Source of the DNA: Thermococcus barossii
GTDB lineage: Archaea > Methanobacteriota_B > Thermococci > Thermococcales > Thermococcaceae
Length of the DNA: 64,000 nucleotides
Assembly: GCF_002214465.1 (NCBI RefSeq)
Contig: NZ_CP015101.1
Location: 112,502 to 176,501, forward strand
Direction: 5' to 3'
The notes beneath the pieces were generated by a model. That model saw nothing but the letters and a program-made list of their open reading frames with translations. It made no database searches and had not been told where the DNA came from. The translations under genes were made by a program, and so were the position numbers. Of this stretch, positions 1 through 8,184 are shown piece by piece (within the stretch, counting starts at the first letter, position 1; each line of letters starts with the position of its first letter).

Positions 1-1110
1 GACATCTTTGCCTCTGTACTCCCCAAAAGTCCTCCCTACTACTTTACTGATTGTCTGCCAAGGTCCGGCACCTTTTCTTCGCCCTTCCCAGGGAGGGTAT
101 TTATGTACTAGGTCATCCACGGTATATTCTGGAACTAACAATCTGACTTTGTCGCACTTAAGTAGTTTTTTGGTTATTTCTATAGCTGCTTTGGGAAATA
201 TATTGCTGTTGTTCTTTATGTCCTTAGGGAAGACCATTGTCTTGACTAAATCTTCTGCAGCTTGAGTCAATTTAGAAGAATCTTTCGTTTTGAGATACTC
301 TAATGTGCTATCCGGGAAAGTTTTTTCACCAATTGCGATAAGGTATCCATCATACTTACAGAGAACATCGAGGAGCAACCCATAGTACTCGGACATTAAA
401 TCCCATATGACAAGTTTCACTGGTTCGTTGTCTATAGAGTACTCTGTGATCTTACGGATTAATGTGCTAAGCAGGTTGCTCTTTCCTGCACCTGTAAACC
501 CGAAGATACCAAAGTGCTTCCTTAAGAGTTCCTCAACGTTGATCCTGATTTTAACTTCATTTCCAATGGTCCAGGAACCAGCTTCTATGTACCCTTTATT
601 CATTCCTTTGTTAATTATCTCCTGAGTAGTTTCATTGTCCAGAATATAGACTTCTTTTCCGAGCATTGGAATGTTAGTTTCTTCTTGGAGTTCGTATTTA
701 TCACTCCCATCATCAACAATCTCCAAGTTAGTTGGGATAGCATCCACAATTATCCTTGTAGTAGGGTATTTCGGGGCATCTGTTTGGATCTCCCAGTCTA
801 TTGAGGCATTTTTAGCCGCAGTTTCTGCAAAATGTGGATAATGGCTCTTCGAGATATTGTGGATAGCATAGTGTAGGGGTTCAATGAATGTTACTTCTAA
901 GATACTCCAGTGTTCTTCGGCATCTTTTGTTGCAAAATTCTTTACAGCTAAAAATCTGCCTTCTCGGATTTCATTGATGTACTCAAGAGCATACGGGAAC
1001 CAGACCTCATAGGAATACCTAGTATTTTCACTAGGTTCAATCTTCATTAGAGTTCCAGAGACTTCTTTCCCATTAATTTTCAGGAACTCAAACTTTTCTA
1101 ACTTTGTCAT
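1..1110 (-). CDS. HerA-like ATPase, partial (C-terminus beyond left edge)
   Basis: Reading the minus strand from the ATG at 1110 gives 370 uninterrupted codons to the window edge. Residues 204-212 read GFTGAGKSN, a Walker A loop of the HerA/FtsK type, followed by a hydrophobic strand ending in VIWDLMSEY. The roughly 200 residues before it are predicted beta-rich, where HerA proteins carry a HAS-barrel domain, though I do not recognise that barrel clearly. HerA is a hexameric DNA translocase that partners NurA. The start ATG overlaps the stop of the upstream NurA gene as ATGA, so the two are probably translationally coupled. Walker B and the arginine finger lie outside the window. The DNA is AT-richer than the genome to its right. 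Family call firm, specific role inferred. Confidence 0.8.
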   Translation of the reverse strand, partial: MTKLEKFEFLKINGKEVSGTLMKIEPSENTRYSYEVWFPYALEYINEIREGRFLAVKNFATKDAEEHWSILEVTFIEPLHYAIHNISKSHYPHFAETAAKNASIDWEIQTDAPKYPTTRIIVDAIPTNLEIVDDGSDKYELQEETNIPMLGKEVYILDNETTQEIINKGMNKGYIEAGSWTIGNEVKIRINVEELLRKHFGIFGFTGAGKSNLLSTLIRKITEYSIDNEPVKLVIWDLMSEYYGLLLDVLCKYDGYLIAIGEKTFPDSTLEYLKTKDSSKLTQAAEDLVKTMVFPKDIKNNSNIFPKAAIEITKKLLKCDKVRLLVPEYTVDDLVHKYPPWEGRRKGAGPWQTISKVVGRTFGEYRGKDV

Positions 1111-3182
1111 GAGCCCCACCTCCTAATGTATTCACCCCTATCGCGGGTTTCCCTAAAAGAACTGTCTAAATAACTAAATTCCTCAAAGCGGGATGATGAG
1201 TGAATATAACGCCGAATAATATCCCCAAACTCCTTTGCTCCAATATCTGCCTCATGAAGAGGAACGGGATATCCTAGTGCTTCGGGATATGTATTTCTAA
1301 CCATGGACTGTAGAATAAAAATTGTCATTGCAGCATACCAATTACTCAATTCCCAGCTATTGAAGATCTTTGGCAATTCCTCTGGCCTGAAGGTGTCAGT
1401 TAAGTTAAAAGTTTCAAATGTGAAATATGCTTGAACGTGACCTAAGTTTTCATAATCATTGCATTTACTGCCTGTATTGCCTTTTGAAATTGCTTGGGAG
1501 GTTATGTCCATAATATTTATACTGCTCTCTGCTAATTCCTCAGGATATAGCAGTCTTTCAACAAAGATTGCATGCCAGATTAGGGGGTATTCAGGGTAGC
1601 TTTCTTTATCAACATAAAACATAATTATGGACTTTGCAAATAATAGATTCTGGTTTAATATTTCCCCTCGAACTCCTGTTAAGCATATTCTTCCCTTATC
1701 CTTAATATAATTGGCTCTCAGTGTACTAAACACACTATCAAATTCTATAGATCCAATTGGAGCTTTAGTTACGTCTGCTAGCTTTAGAATTAAACTTTCA
1801 ATTAGTTTTCTATCTGTGGGATGGCGAACTAATAGTTCTTCACTGACCTTTTGTGGAAGGTATGGCTTGCCGATATAGTTCATGACACTCATTGCGTTTC
1901 TGCTGAGATACCTACTGCTTGAATCTTTAACTACCCCAATTAACATGACTCTCTTGTCCCATGCCTTTTCTATTAATGATTTTATTCCAACTTCAAGAAG
2001 AAATAGAACATCATTGGGAGATAACCATGAAAATACGTCTAATTCTTGCCCTTCTGCTGTTGTATACTTCTTTCTGTACGTTAAGACCCCAATGTCCTGG
2101 TCTTTGAATAGTTTCTCGCAAAAACGTTCATAAAACCTCTTTGTCTCTTCCCAAAGTTGAGTATACCAATGAATTCTTTGTTTCCCCTTAGGCTCTTTCG
2201 ATTTGATATCCTTTCCTCCAATATACACTCCTTTGTCGTCCCATTCAAGCAAATTAGCAATCAACTTGCTTTGTCTTTTCAGATTTTTCTTAACAAGTTC
2301 TATATCAAGTTCTGAGTCTTTTTCTTTGAGCTCTTCCCACGAGACAAAGGTTCTATTGTCATCAAAGTAATATACAAGGTCAGCTATTAGCCTGGAAAAC
2401 AATCTAAATTTTGAGAGAGTTGGAATCTTCGTTTGATATTTGGTATAGTGCTCTTTAGGGTGCATAGGGTGTGCCCGGGTTATTGCGATGTGGGCAGGGG
2501 TTAGTTTAATGCCTAAGTCTATGTCCAGTTGACTATCAATTAATCCAATATCTTCCCATTTCACTTCTGAATGCATCAATAGGCTACTTAAAGAGTGATC
2601 AATAAGTATGACTTTTGCATAGCTTGTGGATTGATACGCTAGAAATATTTCGGCAAGTTTCATGAGTTCCAGATTTAGAGAGTTCATATCGATCCTTTCA
2701 CTATCCGATGAGACTAGGTATGCAATATCTCCTAGTTCTTCACCCACCAAACTCAACTCTGAGAAAGGTATCGGGACATAAGCGACGATACTTGTAGTTT
2801 CTCTTATTTCTTCGCCTGTTGAAAGTTGTGAATATGAAAATTCCACTGAGTCTCTGCTTATGCTTAAGTTTCCTTTGATGCCGTATGCAAGGCTATAAAA
2901 TATAACATACTCTTCTTTGCTTTCTTTTCCTGCAGAACCATCAATAGCTATCATTTGTGCGGAATTTCCGCCGAAGAAGTCCTTTAGATAAGTTAGTAAC
3001 CTCCTTCTTACCATCCGATTTTTAAAAAGAGTGTTGTAATTAACTAGGAGTTTTCTTAGCTCTTCTTGGTTTCTTTTAATGAACTCTTCTTGTTTCTCTC
3101 GTTTATCTTTGATTCTCTTTCTAGTTTCTGAAATTGCCTTGTTATAGTTCTCATATATTTTTGTGATCTCAGATGGAGCCAT
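1107..3182 (-). CDS. Large NurA-domain nuclease (691 aa)
   Basis: The protein has a basic, coiled N-terminus (1-70), then IAIDGSAG with Asp81, ILIDHS with Asp195, and GVVKDSSSRYL with Asp420. It ends with an ADIGAKEFGDIIRR segment like the C-terminal helix of NurA. These match the conserved acidic motifs of NurA, a 5'-3' exo/endonuclease that works with HerA in DNA end processing. Housekeeping NurA is about 400-450 residues, so roughly 200 extra residues lie between the motifs (about 200-400). It overlaps the DUF6884 gene upstream by 14 bp and the HerA gene downstream by 4 bp, and a GGAGGT site precedes the ATG. No mre11 or rad50 is beside it, unlike the usual archaeal herA-nurA locus. A defence-type or mobile-element NurA is the main alternative to a repair role. 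Confidence 0.78.
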   Translation of the reverse strand: MAPSEITKIYENYNKAISETRKRIKDKREKQEEFIKRNQEELRKLLVNYNTLFKNRMVRRRLLTYLKDFFGGNSAQMIAIDGSAGKESKEEYVIFYSLAYGIKGNLSISRDSVEFSYSQLSTGEEIRETTSIVAYVPIPFSELSLVGEELGDIAYLVSSDSERIDMNSLNLELMKLAEIFLAYQSTSYAKVILIDHSLSSLLMHSEVKWEDIGLIDSQLDIDLGIKLTPAHIAITRAHPMHPKEHYTKYQTKIPTLSKFRLFSRLIADLVYYFDDNRTFVSWEELKEKDSELDIELVKKNLKRQSKLIANLLEWDDKGVYIGGKDIKSKEPKGKQRIHWYTQLWEETKRFYERFCEKLFKDQDIGVLTYRKKYTTAEGQELDVFSWLSPNDVLFLLEVGIKSLIEKAWDKRVMLIGVVKDSSSRYLSRNAMSVMNYIGKPYLPQKVSEELLVRHPTDRKLIESLILKLADVTKAPIGSIEFDSVFSTLRANYIKDKGRICLTGVRGEILNQNLLFAKSIIMFYVDKESYPEYPLIWHAIFVERLLYPEELAESSINIMDITSQAISKGNTGSKCNDYENLGHVQAYFTFETFNLTDTFRPEELPKIFNSWELSNWYAAMTIFILQSMVRNTYPEALGYPVPLHEADIGAKEFGDIIRRYIHSSSRFEEFSYLDSSFRETRDRGEYIRRWGS

Positions 3183-3600
3183 TTTTAACCTCCTCCAGAA
3201 TCTTATCTAATTTCCCGATATCCCCCATATTCCCATACCCAAAACTAATCAAGCGCGTGCCAGTTTCTTCACAGGCCTTTTCAATTAGCTCCCGATACTC
3301 TTTTCTGGCCCCACCTTTGTAGAAAACAACTAAATCAAAGCTTTTGATGGTCTCTTTGACCGGAGACAGAAGTTCTGCTGCTCTTTCTGGTGTCATAACT
3401 TTGTCATATGGCTCTATAATCATGTCAGCATTGATAAGCCCATACTTTGCACTCAAGATGTAGAAGGGGATTCCAAGTTCTTTTGATTTTTTGTAGAGAT
3501 GGCGTATTCTAGAGGACTTGTAGAGTCTACCTGCGGGCTGTGGGGTTTCTTCCTTTTTGGCGCCACATGAAGTTACTAATGCCACCCTAATATTGTTCAC
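3169..3600 (-). CDS. DUF6884/YaaA-like small protein
   Basis: This 143-residue protein opens VALVTSCGAKK and has LYKSSRIRHLY near residues 26-36, LSAKYGLI near 49-56 and a YDKVMTPE segment. That arrangement is typical of the DUF6884 family, a relative of the YaaA-type proteins. The biochemical function is not established to my knowledge. It starts with GTG at 3600, with a TATA-like GTTTAAATA about 29 bp upstream, so the message is probably leaderless. It is the first gene of a three-gene minus-strand operon and overlaps the NurA gene by 14 bp, which suggests a shared job. Family assignment is from motif recall; the function is unknown. Confidence 0.65.
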   Translation of the reverse strand: MNNIRVALVTSCGAKKEETPQPAGRLYKSSRIRHLYKKSKELGIPFYILSAKYGLINADMIIEPYDKVMTPERAAELLSPVKETIKSFDLVVFYKGGARKEYRELIEKACEETGTRLISFGYGNMGDIGKLDKILEEVKNGSI

Positions 3601-3624
3601 CTGGGCATTTTAGAGGTTTAGTCC

Positions 3625-3633
3625 TATTTAAAC
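3625..3633 (-). promoter_or_regulatory. TATA box of the DUF6884-NurA-HerA operon
   Basis: GTTTAAATA on the minus strand is centred about 29 bp before the GTG at 3600, the spacing expected for a leaderless archaeal transcript. A second AT-rich match (AATTTAAATAC, about 3642-3652) lies further upstream. Confidence 0.5.
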
Positions 3634-3669
3634 CTTTTGCATAATTTAAATACAACTGTGGGTTAGTTT

Positions 3670-3690
3670 AAAGGGTTCCCGAAACCCTTT
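3670..3690. promoter_or_regulatory. Inverted repeat upstream of vapB, possible operator
   Basis: AAAGGGTT and AACCCTTT form a perfect 8-bp inverted repeat around a 5-base centre. The right arm runs into CTTTTATCC, a plausible TATA element for vapB at 3729. Ribbon-helix-helix antitoxins commonly repress their own promoters at such sites, so an operator is likely. A hairpin acting at RNA level cannot be excluded. Confidence 0.45.
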
Positions 3691-3728
3691 TATCCCTGCA
3701 ATACAAAGCGTATTTCGAGGTGTATTAC

Positions 3729-3950
3729 ATGGCCATCGTCACCGTCCGCGTCCCCGACGAGCTGAAGCTCAAGATGAAGGAGCTGAACATCAACTGGAGC
3801 GAGGAGATAAGGGAGTTCATAAGAAGGCGCATAGACGAGGAGGAGCGGAGACGAAAGATACGGGAAGCTCTGGAGCTTGCAAAAGCAAGCGGGAGCGTGA
3901 GCAGGGGCTTTGCAGCGAAGTCCGTGAGGGAGGACCGTGATAGTCGTTGA
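3729..3950 (+). CDS. vapB: VapB-type antitoxin
   Basis: A 73-residue protein starting MAIVTVRVPDEL, with an N-terminal strand and two charged helices. This is the ribbon-helix-helix layout of archaeal VapB antitoxins, with a basic C-terminal tail that would wrap the toxin. The ATG at 3729 follows GAGGTG with six bases between; a GTG at 3720 in the same frame is less well placed. It overlaps the PIN toxin gene by 14 bp. It probably binds the inverted repeat at 3670-3690 with the toxin as co-repressor. GC-rich codon use here contrasts with the AT-rich block just to the left. Confidence 0.85.
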   Translation: MAIVTVRVPDELKLKMKELNINWSEEIREFIRRRIDEEERRRKIREALELAKASGSVSRGFAAKSVREDRDSR

Positions 3951-4329
3951 TGCTTCAGCCCTTGTAAAGGTCGTCCTTCAGGAGCCCGGCTGGGAAAAGG
4001 TTCCAGTGGAGCCCAGCGTGGCGACCCTCGACTACGCGCTCGTCGAAGGCATGAACGCCATCTGGAAGGCGGTGCGGCGAAAAGAATTGACCTTGGAACA
4101 GGGAAAGATCAAGATAACCGTGCTCAAGACATTGGGGAGTTCATTAACCCTCTTCGAGGCCGGGAACTTCTTTGAGCGCGGCCTTGAGATAGCGCTGAAA
4201 GAAAACATAACCATCTACGATGCCCTCTACATAGCCCTCGCTGAAGCCCTCAACGCTGAGTTCCACACCGCCGACGAGAGGCAGTACCATGCGGCTCAAA
4301 ATTATGTAAGGGCAAAGCTGGTCAGGTAG
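3937..4329 (+). CDS. vapC: VapC-type PIN-domain toxin ribonuclease
   Basis: This 130-residue PIN protein has the acidic set expected of a metal-dependent VapC ribonuclease. Asp5 lies in MIVVDASALVK, Glu37 in ALVEGMN, Asp95 in TIYDALYIA and Asp113 in HTADERQ. The GTG start at 3937 lies inside the end of vapB, so the two are probably co-translated. All active-site residues appear intact. Its 3' end overlaps the convergent HAD gene by 8 bp. VapC toxins usually cleave tRNA or rRNA; the target here cannot be read from sequence. Confidence 0.88.
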   Translation: MIVVDASALVKVVLQEPGWEKVPVEPSVATLDYALVEGMNAIWKAVRRKELTLEQGKIKITVLKTLGSSLTLFEAGNFFERGLEIALKENITIYDALYIALAEALNAEFHTADERQYHAAQNYVRAKLVR

Positions 4330-5029
4330 CTTTTCCTTTCTCTAACTCCTCCAAAACCTCCAGAATTCCCTCAACGCCCGGCACTTCAAAGCCCCTCTCG
4401 TGGATCTTTCTAACTTCCTCTGCCTCCGGGTTTATCCAGACGGCCCAGAGGCCGGCCTTTAGAGCGCCTTCAAAGTCCTCCGCGTAGGTGTCTCCGATGT
4501 GGATTGAATCTTCAGGCTTCACGCCAAAGGCATGGAGCGGCTTCCTGAACATTTCGGGCATCGGTTTGAAAGCCCTCACCTCGTCGGCGAAGAAGGTTCC
4601 CTCAATGTAGTCCATCAGGCCGAACCTCTCGAGTAGGAGCCTCGTGTAGGAGCCGGGCCAGAACATCACGTTGCCCGTTACCGTGATTTTAAGTCCCTTT
4701 CTTTTAACGACTTCAAGGGTTTCCTTTGCACCTGGGATGACGATCTCATCGCCAACGTTCAGAGTCGCCCTCGCGGCGGCCCTCTTAACCACCTCGACGT
4801 CTGTTCCCAGAAGTTCAGCCAGCATCTCCTGGCTCTCCTCCAAGGCCCTCTCCGGGCTCCCCTCGGTTCTGGCGCGCATGCGCTTTATTCTCTCGCGCGT
4901 GAGCATCATGCCCTCCACAACGTCGACTATGCAAACTCCCATCAGCCTGGAGAGCTCAACGGCCATGACGTCGAGCATCACGTTGATGTCGAGGAGGGTG
5001 TTCCAGACGTCGAATGAAACGAGTTTCAT
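4322..5029 (-). CDS. HAD-superfamily hydrolase
   Basis: The protein begins MKLVSFDVWNTLLD, so the nucleophile is Asp7. VTGNVMFW follows as motif II, then KPMPEMF with the motif III lysine, and IHIGDTYAEDFEGA with the motif IV acids. The residue two after the nucleophile is Trp, not the Asp of typical HAD phosphatases, as in haloacid-dehalogenase-type members. The ATG at 5029 has GAGGGTG six bases upstream; longer starts would run into the neighbouring gene. It is the last gene of a minus-strand operon behind the TOPRIM protein, with about 40 bp between them. Substrate unknown. Confidence 0.82.
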   Translation of the reverse strand: MKLVSFDVWNTLLDINVMLDVMAVELSRLMGVCIVDVVEGMMLTRERIKRMRARTEGSPERALEESQEMLAELLGTDVEVVKRAAARATLNVGDEIVIPGAKETLEVVKRKGLKITVTGNVMFWPGSYTRLLLERFGLMDYIEGTFFADEVRAFKPMPEMFRKPLHAFGVKPEDSIHIGDTYAEDFEGALKAGLWAVWINPEAEEVRKIHERGFEVPGVEGILEVLEELEKGKAT

Positions 5030-5069
5030 ATCCATCACCCTCTTCGGTTTGAGCACAGGGGATAAAAAT

Positions 5070-6107
5070 TCAACGCCTTCTCTCTTCCTCTCTCCCTGCA
5101 AGATAGATGAGCCCATTCATGAGTCCTGCCTCTCTGAGAACCGCTTTGAGGTTTCTGAAGCGCGAGCGCATGATGAAGAGCTCGTAGAAGCCCTCCAGGT
5201 TGCCCCAGTGGCCGTATGCTGAGAGGGCCAGATACATGACTTCCTTGGGTTTGAGCCTTCTCCCGAGGCTCTCGTTAAGGGCTCTGAGTGCAGGCTTTAT
5301 CCTCTCCAGCAGGCCTTCCCTCGCGATCATGTGGAGCATAAGGTCTTCCACGGTGGGTTTCTTCCATTCTATGACCTCGTCTTCGAAAGGAAGGCCGATT
5401 ATGAGGGGGACAACTTCAGTCCCCCCAACCCGATAGCCGAGGGGTGTTTTTTCATGCCTGAACCCGGATAGCTTCCCCGCTATCGAAGCCATCGCCGCCT
5501 CCCTGTCCTCGTCAACGTCTATTGCCACGCCTATCTTTTCAACGGTGAAGCCAAAAACGTCCATCGCCCTGAGGAAGTTCCCAAGGTTCCTTATCACCCC
5601 GGAGTTGCCCTCGCTGGGGATTATGGCAAGATAGTGTCCGTCCTCCTCCCGCCGAAGGAGGTCGAAGTTGTCACGCTCGAAGACCCGCTCGATGAACCTC
5701 AGGCTGTATGGTGCCTCTCTGCTCTCCTTGAACTCAAAAAGCTTTTTGAAGACCGCCTTGAAGAACTTGGCGTCGGTCTTGCCCTCGACGAACAGAACGC
5801 TTGTCTCTGCCCTCTCTCCCTCAAAGCCGCCGCGGACGTCAAAATCGAGGTACTTCCTCAGCTCGTAGACCTCCTTGAGGGTGAGGGACTTCCCGGTGTC
5901 AGAGTATACCAGAACGTTCTCTTCGCCCCGTCTGAACTTCCAGGCTATTAAGTCTATCAGTTCGAGGCTCGCGGTGACGACGGTTTCATCTCCGGTCAGG
6001 GAATCCACGAAATCAAGGAGCTCATCGCGATTCTTTCTGTACTCCGGGAATAGAAGGGCCTTCTCGTCGGCGAATGCCTCGAACCGGTCTCCGGTTATTA
6101 TCCTCAT
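5070..6107 (-). CDS. TOPRIM-domain protein of unknown function (DUF3226-like)
   Basis: This 345-residue protein contains VLFVEGKTDAKFF with Glu108 and GVAIDVDEDREAA with Asp197 and Asp199. These are the E...DxD signature of a TOPRIM fold. SEGNSGVIRNLGNFL between them resembles DUF3226/OLD-type TOPRIM proteins. Metal-dependent nucleic-acid cleavage or nucleotidyl transfer is possible but unproven. It is immediately downstream of the DUF2391-like membrane gene (TGA directly followed by ATG) and upstream of the HAD gene, so all three are likely one transcript. N-terminal 100 residues have no fold I recognise. Confidence 0.6.
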   Translation of the reverse strand: MRIITGDRFEAFADEKALLFPEYRKNRDELLDFVDSLTGDETVVTASLELIDLIAWKFRRGEENVLVYSDTGKSLTLKEVYELRKYLDFDVRGGFEGERAETSVLFVEGKTDAKFFKAVFKKLFEFKESREAPYSLRFIERVFERDNFDLLRREEDGHYLAIIPSEGNSGVIRNLGNFLRAMDVFGFTVEKIGVAIDVDEDREAAMASIAGKLSGFRHEKTPLGYRVGGTEVVPLIIGLPFEDEVIEWKKPTVEDLMLHMIAREGLLERIKPALRALNESLGRRLKPKEVMYLALSAYGHWGNLEGFYELFIMRSRFRNLKAVLREAGLMNGLIYLAGREEERRR

Positions 6108-6647
6108 TCACTTCACCATGTCCACCGTTATAGCCCCTATCACCGCGAAGGTGCTTATAAGTATGGTCGCGTTGATGTATTGGCCCGGGGTGAAGTCGGC
6201 CAGGCCGTTTATCCCGTACACGTATATCAGAACCGCCGATATCATGTAGGCTATCACCGTGACGGTTAGGAGTCTCTTGGGGATGTGGAAAAGCTCCTCC
6301 TTCTTCAGGTTTCCTATCCTGGACTTGGCTATGAAGAGGTAAGCCACACCAAGCGTCATCAGGAGTATCGCCAGCGAGCGCTCAACGGATATGTCCTTGG
6401 CAACTTCCCACAGCTCGCCGGTGAAGAGGAATGGGAGGGCGAAGGTAACTGCACCGACTATTTCCTGGGCTATGTCGTCCCAGCCAAGTTTATCAGGGGC
6501 TTTTCTGCTCTCGTTCTCCCTTTTTAGCTCCTCGATGCTGGAGTACAGTTCTTCAAGTCGTTTCTCCATTTCAGTTCGCCTTTCGTTTTCTATCCCGTGC
6601 TCAGGTTCGGGGTTCATCATCCGGTCAGCATTGGATTCACTCATCAT
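6108..6647 (-). CDS. Putative DUF2391-like integral membrane protein
   Basis: From the ATG at 6647 the product is 179 residues: a charged N-terminus with a short coiled coil (about 25-50), then four hydrophobic segments between about 65 and the C-terminus. Spacing of the segments recalls DUF2391 membrane proteins, a tentative match. GGTTATAAAG lies about 29 bp upstream, suggesting a leaderless message, and no good ribosome binding site precedes the ATG. The TATA box is shared head-to-head with the S-layer-type gene. First gene of the operon with the TOPRIM and HAD proteins. Function unknown. Confidence 0.6.
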   Translation of the reverse strand: MMSESNADRMMNPEPEHGIENERRTEMEKRLEELYSSIEELKRENESRKAPDKLGWDDIAQEIVGAVTFALPFLFTGELWEVAKDISVERSLAILLMTLGVAYLFIAKSRIGNLKKEELFHIPKRLLTVTVIAYMISAVLIYVYGINGLADFTPGQYINATILISTFAVIGAITVDMVK

Positions 6648-6670
6648 CGCAGAAGTAACTTCCGGGGAAA

Positions 6671-6680
6671 GGTTATAAAG
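6671..6680. promoter_or_regulatory. Shared divergent TATA box
   Basis: GGTTATAAAG reads as a TATA box on both strands. It lies about 29 bp before the minus-strand gene start (6647) and about 36 bp before the plus-strand start (6712), which also has GGTGAT at 6701-6706. One element may therefore serve both directions. Confidence 0.5.
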
Positions 6681-6711
6681 GTTGAGATGCACTTTAAATC
6701 GGTGATAAACG

Positions 6712-8181
6712 ATGAAAAGGGCTTTGGTTCTGTTTATGGGCCTGGTGGTTCTGGGCCTGCTCCTTACGCCTATTAATGCAGCGATTACGGAAATCAATTC
6801 CTCGAACACAGTGATAGTCCTTCCGACCACCAAGATAGTCAACGGTGTGCCGCTTCACATAGGTGAGGACGCGATAACCGGTTCGAGGCTCGGTGCCTTT
6901 CTGGTTCTCCAGGGTGTTTCCCAGGGAACGTATACGAAAACCGTTTCTGTGCCGGTTGAGTACCACAGCGTGCTCATTCACGATGAGAACCAGACGTACA
7001 AGCTCAACTCCGTTGACATGCCTGACGTTGGCGTTAACGTCAGCGATGAGCCGGTTGGGCACGGGATAGTCGTTCAGGTAAACTTCTCACGGATTGAGTT
7101 CAACTCCACCAAGAAGGCCGCCGAGTTCGGGGACAGGAGTGTCGAGATAATCTTTAACGAGAACACCACCCCCCTCAATATCGGCGGGGACTACAAGGTC
7201 ATCTCGACGACAGTGGATGGGAAGGACACCATGTACTTCTACGCCTACACGGAAGTGGAATCAACCACGAGCTCCCTGGGGGAGAGCATAACAGTTGGAA
7301 GGTGGACCCTGAAGTTCGTGGACATTAACATCAACCAGGAGGAGATGCTGGTTGACCTGACGTATCCCAGCGGCATAATCAAGCAGAAGACCATGGACAA
7401 GGGCAACTACTACATCATGTACGTTGATTCTGACGGAAACGAGGACTTTGAGTGGTTTGATACATACCCATCCTCCAGGATAAACGAACTCCTCGAAAGG
7501 GGTGTCAAAGAGCTCTTCGTGTTCACCCCGACGGATTTCTTCGTGGGGATAAACAACGCCCAGATGGTCACCTACGACTACTGGCACTACGAAAAGGTCA
7601 GGCAGTATCAGGACGGCGATGTGTACAAAGGCCAGTGGGTATGGGATATAGACCCCAACAGAAACCTCTACGTCCTCTACCTCCATGTCAATGAGAGCCT
7701 CACCGGCTTTAAGCCGGTCTTCATTGGAGAAGGCTCCGCCCTGAAACTGCCCACGGAGTGGGGGCTTGAGATAGAGCCTGTGTTTGTGAAAAACAATGAG
7801 GGTGAGATAACAGGCATCGAGGGCTACCGCTTCGTACGCGTTGCGTCCGTGACCAAGAAGGTCTCCATAACCGCGCCGAAGATAGAGGCTACCGACGACG
7901 TCTATGAGTTCATAGTCGAGGACACCCAGCTCAAGAACCTGCCGGCCGACAAAAATGTTATAATCGTCGGCGGCTGGGTCAGCAACAAAGCATGGGCGCT
8001 GCTTGAGCAGGTTTACGGCAAGGACACCATCAATGCAATCAAGGATGAAATAAACCAGAAGGGCTACGTGATAAAGGAGCTCAATAACCCGCACAACCCG
8101 AGCTACAAAGTGATAATCCTTGCAGGAAAGACCTATGAGGAGACCAGGCTAGCCGTGGAGAAGTTCATGGAGGAAATGTAA
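6712..8181 (+). CDS. S-layer-family surface protein
   Basis: A 489-residue exported protein. Residues 1-24 are a signal peptide (MKRALVLFMGLVVLGLLL then a small-residue cleavage region). The mature part is rich in Ser/Thr/Asn with several N-glycosylation sequons such as NSS, NQT, NVS and NFS. The C-terminal 100 residues (VIIVGGWVSNKAWALLE to AGKTYEETRLAVEKFM) match the C-terminal domain shared by methanococcal and thermococcal S-layer proteins. It is shorter than many main S-layer subunits, so it may be an accessory paralogue. Preceded by a TATA box and GGTGAT; a T-rich tract follows. Confidence 0.75.
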   Translation: MKRALVLFMGLVVLGLLLTPINAAITEINSSNTVIVLPTTKIVNGVPLHIGEDAITGSRLGAFLVLQGVSQGTYTKTVSVPVEYHSVLIHDENQTYKLNSVDMPDVGVNVSDEPVGHGIVVQVNFSRIEFNSTKKAAEFGDRSVEIIFNENTTPLNIGGDYKVISTTVDGKDTMYFYAYTEVESTTSSLGESITVGRWTLKFVDININQEEMLVDLTYPSGIIKQKTMDKGNYYIMYVDSDGNEDFEWFDTYPSSRINELLERGVKELFVFTPTDFFVGINNAQMVTYDYWHYEKVRQYQDGDVYKGQWVWDIDPNRNLYVLYLHVNESLTGFKPVFIGEGSALKLPTEWGLEIEPVFVKNNEGEITGIEGYRFVRVASVTKKVSITAPKIEATDDVYEFIVEDTQLKNLPADKNVIIVGGWVSNKAWALLEQVYGKDTINAIKDEINQKGYVIKELNNPHNPSYKVIILAGKTYEETRLAVEKFMEEM

Positions 8182-8184
8182 AGT

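Noticed and set aside
6691-6700. ACTTTAAATC as the TATA box of the S-layer-type gene
   Set aside because: It is only about 16 bp before the ATG and overlaps the ribosome binding site region; GGTTATAAAG at 6671 has the right spacing.
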